Under the pieces are notes generated by a model. That model was given only the letters and a program-made list of their open reading frames with translations. It did no database searches and had not been told where the DNA came from. A stretch of 64,000 bases of DNA from the NCBI GenBank assembly GCA_040437565.1, contig JBDOQK010000009.1, forward strand, positions 496,001-560,000. Direction: 5' to 3'. Source of the DNA: Albugo candida. Lineage: Eukaryota; Oomycota; Peronosporomycetes; Albuginales. The position numbers and the translations under genes were made by a program. Below, piece by piece: positions 48,170 through 56,595 of this stretch. Position 1 is the stretch's first letter. Every line of letters begins with the position of its first letter.

Positions 48170-50190
48170 ACTGCTTCGTTGGAGCTTGAGCTTGTTTAAA
48201 GCCGTGAACGAAAGTTTTATCCAAAATTATCTCCGGCCTCATCTCCGTTTTCTTACAGTAAAGGCAGAAGTCATAGCGTATGACGATACTGCCGTGAGGC
48301 ATCATTGAGATTGCAACCTTAATAATTTCTTGGCACGACTACTCAATTTATGCATGGATGCGATAGGAAATCGAGCGATGACGTCCACACCAACGATAGG
48401 GTCGAGCCGAACGATTCCTAGCGTTTGAACGTCTCATAATGCACAGTTGAAGCGCCATTTTTTCTTAAAACAATTCTCTTTCATCAGTGCAGGCAATACA
48501 TCTGCGTTCCTTTGATGGGATGCATAGGATATGAAGTGTGCAGCCATAAAGCTTCTTCGAGCTTGTAACGTCCAGTATCGTCATTGCTGATGTAAAGTGA
48601 CGGAGCGCAACATCCAAGGGGGAGTCGCTTTGCATTTCTTCAAGCAGACGATCCAGCTGGATGAGTAAATGTACTTTTTGAAAGTTCCACCTAAACTTCC
48701 GTACATGTGGAATACCATCGCTCGCTGGAATAGGATATCGTGACGTGTATCCCGTCTTTCCAGGGTCTTAAATGACGTATTCAGTGACTTGTCATTACCA
48801 GTGTTACGTGAGGTCGATCTGAAATGATATTGACCAATCTGAATCAGTTGTTGTGATTAAGTCTAATGATTGGATAAAAGCATAGCCGGTTTACATCAGT
48901 TACTTCTTGATTGGAAACTCACCTTGACGGTATGTCTTTGCAGAGGTGAAAGCGAGTAGCTAATTTCGTCTAAAGTGATCAACACACATGGTGATGGACA
49001 TTGATTGACTGTAGAAACTTTGAATTGTAGAGAATATACCTAATTCCTGGTATGCTAGCAGGTATCGTATCAAGTACCGGATTAAAAGCAAAAAGCAAAA
49101 AGAACGTAGATGTGCTGTCAAAAGCAGCTTCATTAGAGCGTACTTACTAGTCTACATACAATACTTTGGAGCCGTTTTGTTATAAAAAGAAGAATGCAAG
49201 CATAATTGCTGCAACTCAACAGCATTACTTTATATAAACCTTTAGGGCCTAACCCGCGATAATAATTCTTACCGGTTTCTAGCCGCGCTACGGAGATAAG
49301 TCGTTCTGGGTCCAAGTTACTGCAAACAGTGGTTTTCCACTACTTACCCGGGGCAGATTTTCCGCCAATCCGCTTACTATGCAATCTTGCATCAGCTCGA
49401 TACACTTCTTCCCTCTATCAAAAGCGTCCTGACAACGCCTGACACATATAGAAGTTTAATCTCACCTACTAATTTTTGGCAAATAGCTGTTTGAAATGGT
49501 TAGAGTGATCAAACGTGGCATGAACACGCTTGAATCAATAACATCTATTCCCGTGTATTTTCCTACTTAGGAATACGATCTCCTCGACCTTTATACTCGA
49601 CTTTGCTTTCTTGCATGGGTTTAAGCGATGCATTCAGAATTTCGGACGCTGATATAATATCTCGTCCAAGTAGATGAGGTTTTATTAAACAAAATAATAG
49701 ACTTTTCTAACGAGTTACGCAATCGGATCATCCACAGATTGAAAACATTCACCATCAAGCGGTACGATTTCATCAATCCGATGCTCACTTATGCTTGTCC
49801 TCCAATTGGCGGTAATTCTGCTCCTATGCTTAGAGAGCCTACTTACCGAATCTATACCAGTATAATATCGCTTAACGATGCACTAGTATGTGTAATATCG
49901 TAATTGTTTTTTCGCATAAATAAACTGGCACTGAATGCAGTTCGAAGCATTTTTATTGTGTGCTAACGTAAAGTCAACTGACATCATATTACATGAAGGT
50001 GGAGTCTTTCCACTGTAATTCCACTGTGAACAAAGCGCGTTCATTGTGGTCGGCGTACGCTGAAAACAGCTTTACTTCAGTTTTCTCGACAGGAAGTCAG
50101 ATCAGAGCGCATCTACAGCGGTGACCTTAATACCCTTGTAGGTTGGCTTCCAAGCTTTTATTTGGTGACGATGACTTATAAACGCATACC
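48170..50190. repeat. Segmental duplication B, third part (partner 41465-43440)
   Basis: Order and orientation as in A. It contains the decayed helical-protein relic at about 48310-48660; otherwise only short frames. Confidence 0.75.
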
Positions 50191-50499
50191 TCTTGTGGGA
50201 TCATGACCCAAACGACGTCTGGTCGAGTTATGTGACGCGTAAATGCCTCAAAAGCGCCATTGTGGCCGTCATCACACATCTTGGAAGTGGCGAGGGCCAG
50301 ACCATGACACTTTCCTCAAAAGGTAACGTGGTTTCTTGATGCAATCAGATTCAAACTCCGGCAACCCCAGGTGAGGTGCACTCACTGCTTCGGACCAGAA
50401 ATACAAGTGTTTTACAAACGAAGATATGTTTACTTCTCAACATATATGTCATACTTGTGAATCAAAAAATACTGTTTTCGCGTGCAGCTTATTATCCCA

Positions 50500-51045
50500 A
50501 TAAGCTTTTTTTCCCTTGCGCTGGAATTTCGGTCAGATGAATTGGATTGAAGTGACTGTTTTGGATTCCGATTTCAAAGGAGCGCAGAGAATTGTCCCCG
50601 GATGCTGAAATTGCTCGGCATAATTTGGAATGCTGTTTCTACGACATCACATTCACGTGTAAGGAACTTACCTTTTCCGTGTAATGCGGTGTTTGGGGCT
50701 CTCAACGATGGATTCCACATGGTAGGTATCCGTGCGGCTATTCAAACATAATGAATACAAGTGTTTTATTCTGACAGCAATCGCAAGATTGGTGGGTGTC
50801 CTTGTGCAGCCCAATTTTCTCTTTTGAAGAGAGAAAATAAGTCATCGAGAAGCTGAAGCGTCCTGTTTGCGTAATGAATGAAAGTTCTTTATGAATGCGA
50901 TATTACTGTCATGTTTTTGACTTCGTTAATGTATCTTTCATTTATGTGGAGCGCTCTTCATTCATTGTCGATATTTTCACTCTCAGTGTATTCTACACTG
51001 CAAAAGCTTTCAAGTAGCGTTTGCTTGCGCTTTTCGATTTTATCG
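50500..51045 (-). repeat. Inverted copy of the left flank block (partner 26965-27560)
   Basis: The complement aligns with 26965-27560. It encodes broken forms of the same peptides (ILDKIEKRKQTLLESF; CDCCQNK). A 148-codon frame on the opposite strand from 50878 is antisense to these and is not called. Confidence 0.7.
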
Positions 51046-51579
51046 AGGATTCTAGTGGGTCAGCGTACAGCAGTAATAATGATCGCTAGACTAGCCACAA
51101 TTACAGGCCTTCAGTCTTGCACCGCAATATTAGGAGCATATGAGACGCGGTTCCATCAAAAAATAAGAGGTAGAATTTTCCTATTAGTCACGCGTAGAGA
51201 GGTTTTGCCCATGGCTTCATCTTTCAGGCGAACTTTCAAGAGTCAGAATAGTCTCTGTGACTTGCACGTCAGAAAATGCTTTTTATTGCAATATAGATTT
51301 TCTTACAGATTGAACAATGGGTAGTATGAATGATAGAGATTTGAATGAATCATGATGGAGCCAGGCATGGCACAATCGAATTGCTATCGATAAAGCTAGA
51401 TCGATATAATGCAAGTCATTTTCTATTTACAAAATAAACGGAAGGCATTACAGGAAGATTTGTCATGACCGGCACAAAGGAGAATTCTCGGATTACCAGA
51501 AAAAATATATGCGAACATAGATTGTGATTACGAAATGTAGCAACTGAGTATGTTCATGACCTTCGCGAACGTCTACCTG

Positions 51580-51801
51580 TTATTGGCGTTGTTCACTTGC
51601 TGGACCAGAGAATTCCTTGTTCTGAGCCCTGCATGCATACAACGCACGAGAGAGCGACGATTGATAAAATTCCATATCAGCCCCGAGAGAGCCTATTAAA
51701 ATGGCGGTCAGATTGGGCATATAGGCTGCACCGCATATCAATTGAGGCACAGCAAATATAATTATGGAAGCGAATATTACTCTTTCAGACGTTTGTGACA
51801 T
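51580..51801 (-). CDS. Small secreted or membrane protein, 73 residues
   Basis: ATG at 51801 and TAA at 51580-51582. A short polar start (MSQTSER) is followed by a strong hydrophobic segment (VIFASIIIFAVPQLICG), which reads as a signal peptide or anchor. A mature part of about 50 residues follows with one Cys and a polar tail. No family recognised. Kozak context and neighbours do not decide whether it is expressed. Confidence 0.4.
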   Translation of the reverse strand: MSQTSERVIFASIIIFAVPQLICGAAYMPNLTAILIGSLGADMEFYQSSLSRALYACRAQNKEFSGPASEQRQ

Positions 51802-51935
51802 TGATCATGCACATTAGGCAAAGATAATCGTTTCCACCCGATCTATGCAATTACCGGTACATCCCAACACTCGTGTCTTCTACTCGTGCTGCCGCTATTA
51901 TCGTCTTGCATCAAAGTACTAAAAAACGTAGCATC

Positions 51936-52222
51936 ATGGACCACAACGCATTGAGGCTTTCGGAGTATCATATGTGTTTTGATTGTCAACTCGCAGTACT
52001 TGGCCTGCTGCTATGTATACGCGTAAACAGATATTTCTATCTTACGAGACTCTCACAGGCTTTTCCTTAGTAACGATTTTTTGTAACACAGCAAGCACAC
52101 AGTATATGCTCGCACAACAATCTTGTAAAAGTAGTGTCGCGGGTCTGCAGCGACTACACGTCTATGATGGTGATTGTATGCCTAATTCTTCAACATTGGC
52201 CCTTCCTTGTATTTTGATGTAG
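51936..52222 (+). CDS. Small Cys-rich membrane or secreted protein, two exons (tentative)
   Basis: Model: 51936-52014 and 52059-52222 with a 44-bp intron (GTATAC..CACAG), 80 residues. Joining the exons creates a continuous hydrophobic stretch (CQLAVLGLLLCFSLVTIFC) that neither exon has alone, followed by a tail with three Cys. This supports the intron but is not proof. No family recognised. Confidence 0.3.
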
Positions 52223-52630
52223 TAAGAAAGATATCCAATCTTTAAACCGTGCACCAGCAACAAAACCGCTCATTTGAAGCATGACTGAATGTATCAATGT
52301 CATCTTCCTGTACCTTTGCACCACTGCGACATGTGCCACTCGTCACATGCAGTGCTGACAAGCGAAGACGACTTGCCAATTCTATATTCAGATCATCTGA
52401 TGCAAGCATTTTGTAATAGTAAGTGCAAAGAGCGACAACTTTGCACAAGTTTCCAACGTGTCGGAGATAATTGCAAACTCTTTGTATTGGTCAAAATAGT
52501 AATCTCTTGAAATTCCATCAAACATCGTATCCACCTCTCAATTGGTCAATATCCATCGTAGTAGTCTTTTAAACAGGCAATTGAAAAGTTTTCATTCACC
52601 AAAGTTTTATATCGCTCTCAATTCTCAACA
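52223..52630. other. Intergenic upstream of the CCDC6-like gene
   Basis: A plus-strand frame at 52289-52510 contains a treble-clef-like spacing (CDMC..FCNSKC) but has no supported gene model. TTTCATTCACCAAAG at 52590-52604 is a partial match to the oomycete initiator, 27-41 bp before the CCDC6-like ATG. Confidence 0.35.
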
Positions 52631-53461
52631 ATGATGCAGTTGGACGCGTCAGAGTTGCTGCTTTTAGAGCGTCAAAAGACGCAATCACTTGAAAATGAAG
52701 TGAGATCGCTCAAAGAAGCATTAGTGCAGATGGGAGAAAAAACGGAGGTCGAAGAAGAGAGAATAACAAATCGTTTATTCAAGCGATTGAATGAATTGAA
52801 GTCGGAGAAAGAGCATTTGGCTATGGAAGTCGAACGTGAAGAAGAGTTTCTTACGAACAGCTTACAAAAGAAATTGGATAAATTACGACATGAGAAAGTG
52901 GATTTGGAGAATAAATTAGAAGTAGAGCAAGAATACATTGTGAATAAGCTCTCGAAAGAGTTGCAAGCCGCTCGAGAAGAAAAAGAGCGTTTGATTGTGG
53001 AGCTGTCGAAAGAAGATAACACTGTACGAAGGACTTTGGAGTCACAAGTCGCTCAAATTATCAACGAGAAAGTCCATTTGGAAAACGAATTGGAGCAAGA
53101 GCAAGAGTTTCTTGTGAATCGACTGCAAAAGCAAGTGGCCAAGGTTCAAATGGAGAAGAAGCGTCTGGAAAAGAAACTCACACGAGATTCTGTGGCTGTG
53201 TTGGATCAGTTAATGACTCAAATGGACGATATTTGTGGCAATATCGACAAGAACGATCTGGATAGCTTTGTGGCTAAAGTAAAAGATGTGGTTCGGGAGG
53301 CCAAAGAAAGACAGACGCAGAAAATGCAGAAGTTGCAAATGACAACTGGCCGAGATGACTCGAGTATATTTGGATTGCCATGCACGTCTTCACTCACAAA
53401 AGAATCTCTATCGCAAGATATTGTGGAGATGTACCATAATAATCGTCGTGGAACACTCTGA
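52631..53461 (+). CDS. CCDC6-like coiled-coil protein (DUF2046)
   Basis: Intronless, 276 residues, ATG at 52631. Nearly the whole protein (residues ~5-200) is a coiled coil built from the family's repeat: E-x-E-[EQ]-[EF]-[IL]-x-N-x-L-x-[KR]-[KR]-[LM] followed by a 'L..EK..L' segment. Examples are EEERITNRLFKRLNELKSEK, REEEFLTNSLQKKLDKLRHE and EQEYIVNKLSKEL. Animal CCDC6 is a nuclear/cytoplasmic scaffold that interacts with protein phosphatase 4 and FBXW7 and acts in DNA-damage control. Function in oomycetes is unknown. The tail (~200-276) is polar. The gene is convergent with the Hsp40 gene, stops 107 bp apart. Confidence 0.85.
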   Translation: MMQLDASELLLLERQKTQSLENEVRSLKEALVQMGEKTEVEEERITNRLFKRLNELKSEKEHLAMEVEREEEFLTNSLQKKLDKLRHEKVDLENKLEVEQEYIVNKLSKELQAAREEKERLIVELSKEDNTVRRTLESQVAQIINEKVHLENELEQEQEFLVNRLQKQVAKVQMEKKRLEKKLTRDSVAVLDQLMTQMDDICGNIDKNDLDSFVAKVKDVVREAKERQTQKMQKLQMTTGRDDSSIFGLPCTSSLTKESLSQDIVEMYHNNRRGTL

Positions 53462-53523
53462 TTCTATCTAGGCATTCGCTCTTCGCTTTCCACCAGTTTC
53501 TTTCATGCTTCAAATTCATTAAA

Positions 53524-53529
53524 CAATAA
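53524..53529 (+). terminator. AATAAA polyadenylation-type signal of the CCDC6-like gene
   Basis: AATAAA lies 63 bp after the stop codon and 40 bp before the convergent Hsp40 stop. Confidence 0.4.
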
Positions 53530-53568
53530 ATACAATTTCAACAGTATTTTCACTCGCATTCGATCATC

Positions 53569-54863
53569 TCAAAGAGCTTGCTGGATGAGATGTTTCTGGT
53601 TATCTGTGAGCGTTGCTGGGAATTGGATATCAAACTCTACATATAGGTTGCCACGCTGCCCGGTGTTCTTTTGAAGCGGCATCCCTTCGTTGGGAATCAC
53701 CTTGCGCGTTCCAGGTGCAATAACACCTCCATCTAATCGAACAGGAACGTCGTGTCCATCCAGCGCTTTGATGGTCAAAGTTCCGTTTCCAACTAAGGCA
53801 CTTTTCAGAGAGATCTTTGCTTTGTACAGCAAATTATCTCCGACTCTTGTGAATTTGTCGTGTGGCAATTCCTTTATGACAAATACGAGATCTTGTGGTG
53901 CGCGATTCGGAAGCACGTCGCCTTGACCTTCAAATGTTATCTTTGTTCCATCTTTCCATCCCGGTTTTATATTCACTTCCAAAATCTGTTGCTCTTCTCG
54001 TAACTGTTGTGAAGCGTTATCAAACACTTTCCGTGTGATTTTCAATTTCCGAGTAGCACCGGTATACAATTGGTCCAATGTACATTCGAGTGAACGCTTC
54101 CATAATTCCGGTCGTTTTCGGCTTGGCTGACCACCAAACATATCATCGATACTCATCCGCATCCCTCCACCACGATGCTGTTTTCCCATTCCTCCAAATC
54201 CGCCCATATTACCAAACACAAACNNNNNNNNNNNNNNNNNNNNNNNNNNNNNNNNNNNNNNNNNNNNNNNNNNNNNNNNNNNNNNNNNNNNNNNNNNNNN
54301 NNNNNNNNNNNNNNNNNNNNNNNTGTACATTCGAGTGAACGCTTCCATAATTCCGGTCGTTTTCGGCTTGGCTGACCACCAAACATATCATCGATACTCA
54401 TTCGCATCCCTCCACCACGATGCTGTTTTCCCATTCCTCCAAATCCGCCCATATTACCAAACACAAACATTGGGTCCATGTGTTCTGCTTCATTGATATT
54501 CGAAGTGCCGAAAAACTGCTCGAAAATTTTGGAAGCGTCCGAAGAATGGAAAGAAAAGCCTCCAGGAAATTGAGAGAATCCACCACTGAACCCACCAGGA
54601 AAACCACCTGAAGCTTCAGGCCCAGCTTGTGCGGATCCTTTCAGCCCTTCCTCACCGTACTGATCGTATACCTGCCGCTTTTCTTTATCGCTCAGTACTT
54701 CGTATGCCTCGCTGACATCCTGAAACTTTTTCTGTGCAGCTTCTTTGTTGTTTGGATTCTTGTCAGGATGCCATTTTAATGCCAATTTGCGATACGCTTT
54801 CTTCAATTCGTCGTCGGAAGCGCTCCGTTGAACGCCCAAAATGGAGTAATAATCACGTCCCAT
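53569..54863 (-). CDS. Hsp40 co-cha­perone, DNAJB1/Sis1 type
   Basis: Intronless. 54863-54324 continues at 54078-53569; the 145 bp on each side of the 100-N gap are the same sequence (one mismatch) and count once, giving 349 residues in frame. J domain at ~1-70 with the Hsp70-activating HPD ([15 protein letters not shown]). A Gly/Phe-rich linker follows at ~80-150 ([18 protein letters not shown]). Two peptide-binding beta domains come next ([33 protein letters not shown]; [12 protein letters not shown]) and a C-terminal dimer part. No zinc-finger CxxCxGxG repeats, so it is type II. It recruits and stimulates cytosolic Hsp70 on misfolded clients. A perfect three-unit heat-shock element 88 bp upstream predicts stress induction. 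Confidence 0.95.
54224..54323. other. Assembly gap inside the Hsp40 gene with near-identical flanks
   Basis: 54079-54223 and 54324-54468 match at 144 of 145 positions. Confidence 0.95.
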
Positions 54864-54950
54864 TATTTCTCTGCTTTCAGTTTGCGCATAAACAGTTTAA
54901 TTGAACAATGAGACGAGAAGGTGCTGAATGCATGTCACTGGCGAAACGTT

Positions 54951-54965
54951 CGAACGTTCGAGAAG
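54951..54965. promoter_or_regulatory. Heat-shock element (three perfect units) upstream of Hsp40
   Basis: CGAACGTTCGAGAAG fits nGAAn-nTTCn-nGAAn exactly, the binding site of trimeric HSF. It lies 88-102 bp before the Hsp40 ATG (54863, minus strand). Further partial units (GCGAAACGTTC) extend it to the left. Confidence 0.75.
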
Positions 54966-55059
54966 ATCGAGAACATTTTATTGAAAAGTTTTTGTTTTTG
55001 ATCAATTATGTGCCAATATCAGAAGAAATCGTATATTGTATTATACAGTAAAAATAACT

Positions 55060-55425
55060 CTATAGAGCAGCGAGATGACGACGAAGCTGATCATAGTCAC
55101 ACGAAGGCAGTCCAATTGGAGGTTCTTTACCTAATGCTTGATATTTCGTGTAGATTTTGCCAAGTATTTCGTCCTTCTCTCGACGCTGTCGAATACTAGA
55201 AGCTTTAACTGGATCACTGGACCCTCCTTGACGCCAATTTTGTTGTCGTTTCTCGGCAGCTTCCGCTAATTGTGAACGCTTTTGCTGCAAATTGACAGGA
55301 TCAGTACTCGCGGTTTTGGAACCGTGATTTTCTGTACTATGTTCGTTTTCTCCTAGCCGTTGTGTCTCATTATCTTGATGCGCTGCGGCATTTCTCAATG
55401 GAACTTGAGATTGGCAGCATCCCAT
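55060..55425 (-). CDS. SVIP-like small VCP/p97-interacting protein
   Basis: Intronless, 121 residues, ATG at 55425. It begins MGCC, a Gly-2 myristoylation start next to two likely palmitoylated Cys, as in animal SVIP. Residues ~50-60 are RSQLAEAAEKR, an exact VCP-interacting motif (R-x5-AA-x2-R) that binds the p97/VCP N domain. The rest is charged and helical (SIRQRREKDEILGKIYTKYQ). Animal SVIP is about 77 residues; this one is longer at both sides of the motif. The predicted role is a membrane-anchored brake or recruiter of p97 at the ER or lysosome-like membrane in protein degradation. Two CCAAT-type boxes (complement of TGATTGG, and CCAATTGATTGG near 55471-55482) lie upstream. Confidence 0.75.
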   Translation of the reverse strand: MGCCQSQVPLRNAAAHQDNETQRLGENEHSTENHGSKTASTDPVNLQQKRSQLAEAAEKRQQNWRQGGSSDPVKASSIRQRREKDEILGKIYTKYQALGKEPPIGLPSCDYDQLRRHLAAL

Positions 55426-55523
55426 CGACGCGTTCAGTAGTCAGAAGTTATTTCTGTTATGTCTGTTCAATCCAATTGATTGGTCTTATTTACACCCAAT
55501 CAAATAAATGCAATGACCTGATT

Positions 55524-55784
55524 CTACGATGACGCGTCCATCAAAGAAAATGATAGAATTTGCTCTCTAATGGCTGCATCAGTATGGCGCATAGGTACTT
55601 CCTCAACAGTCGAAATCAACAAAAAATGGAAACAACCTTTCAAATTTTTACAAGTGGAAAGATCGCAGTCATTGATTCCCTTTGAATAATGCAAATTCTC
55701 AACGCGTCCGCCACAAAATGACGAATCAGATTTTGTAAAAAATTCAATGGGTAGCCTCCAAGTTGCCTTTGTTGCATTTCGCAT
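55524..55784 (-). CDS. Hypothetical protein, 86 residues
   Basis: ATG at 55784, stop at 55524-55526; upstream in-frame sequence starts only with TTG. It begins MRNATKATWRLPIEFFTKSD and contains LKGCFHFLLISTVEEVPMRH near the middle. It reads like a small folded cytosolic protein, but I know no family for it. Its start is 90 bp from the divergent secreted-peptide gene and its stop 99 bp from the SVIP-like start, so it would share promoters with both. Confidence 0.4.
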   Translation of the reverse strand: MRNATKATWRLPIEFFTKSDSSFCGGRVENLHYSKGINDCDLSTCKNLKGCFHFLLISTVEEVPMRHTDAAIREQILSFSLMDASS

Positions 55785-55835
55785 ACACGGCGCACTGGCT
55801 CTCAATGCACTGAATTCGCATTCTCACAATCATTC

Positions 55836-55851
55836 TCTCATTTTCCAATTC
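55836..55851 (+). promoter_or_regulatory. Oomycete initiator (Inr) core promoter
   Basis: TCTCATTTTCCAATTC matches 14 of 16 positions of the Phytophthora-type initiator GCTCATTYYNCAWTTT. It is placed 24-39 bp before the ATG of the small secreted peptide at 55875. Confidence 0.65.
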
Positions 55852-55874
55852 GAACTCAAAGTCAAAAGTCAAGT

Positions 55875-56102
55875 ATGCTCGGAATCTTTCAACTGATGGT
55901 GGTGCTTGTATGGATGTGCAGTGGACGTGTGCTTGCAACACAATTGGATGTCGAGTCAACGGCAACGCTCCGTGGAAACGCACTTGATTTGGAATCGACC
56001 AAAAGGGATGCAAAGGATTTACAAGAAAGCTTTTTCACTTCGATCTACGACTTTCTGAAGGATTTACACACACACAAATGCAATGGGCCATGTACTCCTT
56101 AA
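55875..56102 (+). CDS. Small secreted peptide, 75 residues
   Basis: ATG at 55875. A clear signal peptide (MLGIFQLMVVLVWMCSGRVL, likely cut after ALA-type VLA at about residue 21) is followed by a 54-residue acidic mature peptide. It contains no RxLR or CHxC motif, and its only mature cysteines form the C-terminal HKCNGPCTP. An oomycete initiator stands just upstream, so transcription is likely. It could be an effector or a secreted regulatory peptide; no homologue family is recognised. Confidence 0.6.
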   Translation: MLGIFQLMVVLVWMCSGRVLATQLDVESTATLRGNALDLESTKRDAKDLQESFFTSIYDFLKDLHTHKCNGPCTP

Positions 56103-56595
56103 CCACTTTTTTGAAACATGTTGAGGGTAATCATTCAATATAATTTGCACGTTCTTTACTTTAGCGTACGATTCGATCGCTCGACATTGCTCTAAGAGCT
56201 CTTATCAGACTATCATCGCATCCGTGAAATCGCACTGCCCATTAATGCTAAATTTCACAGTTGAAGCAAATTGTCCGTTTCCGATGACGTTTTTCTTGTT
56301 ATGTATCCGCCTTTGTCCCATAAAAAGGCGTCCGACAGCTATTCATTGAGCAAATGGTGCGTTCGTGGCCGCCACTCATTTCGAATGAAACGAATGTATT
56401 AAACGGATTTCCATACAAATTTCAAGTCGAATAAACTGAATACTTATGCATGATTTCATCCAATCATAGATACCCATACAATTCATTGGCTTTCCAAATT
56501 AAATGCTTTGATCCCATCGCATTTGTCGTTGGACTTTGGAATTTGCTCTCGAAACAAACAACTGACACTTGGCAATCTCTAGACAGCCATCAAGT
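56103..56595. promoter_or_regulatory. Promoter region of carbamoyl-phosphate synthetase
   Basis: 493 bp without a gene. AT-rich with several CATTTT/CAAAT-like strings, and TTCATTGGCTTTCCAAATT at about 56480-56498, but no initiator match good enough to call. Confidence 0.35.

Noticed and set aside
50878-51324. 148-codon plus-strand ORF
   Set aside because: It is antisense to the inverted duplicate block, whose opposite strand shows the conserved peptides.
56569-56595. Nine extra codons before the CPS ATG
   Set aside because: They begin at TTG; nuclear eukaryotic genes of this kind start at ATG, and 56596 gives the expected N-terminus.
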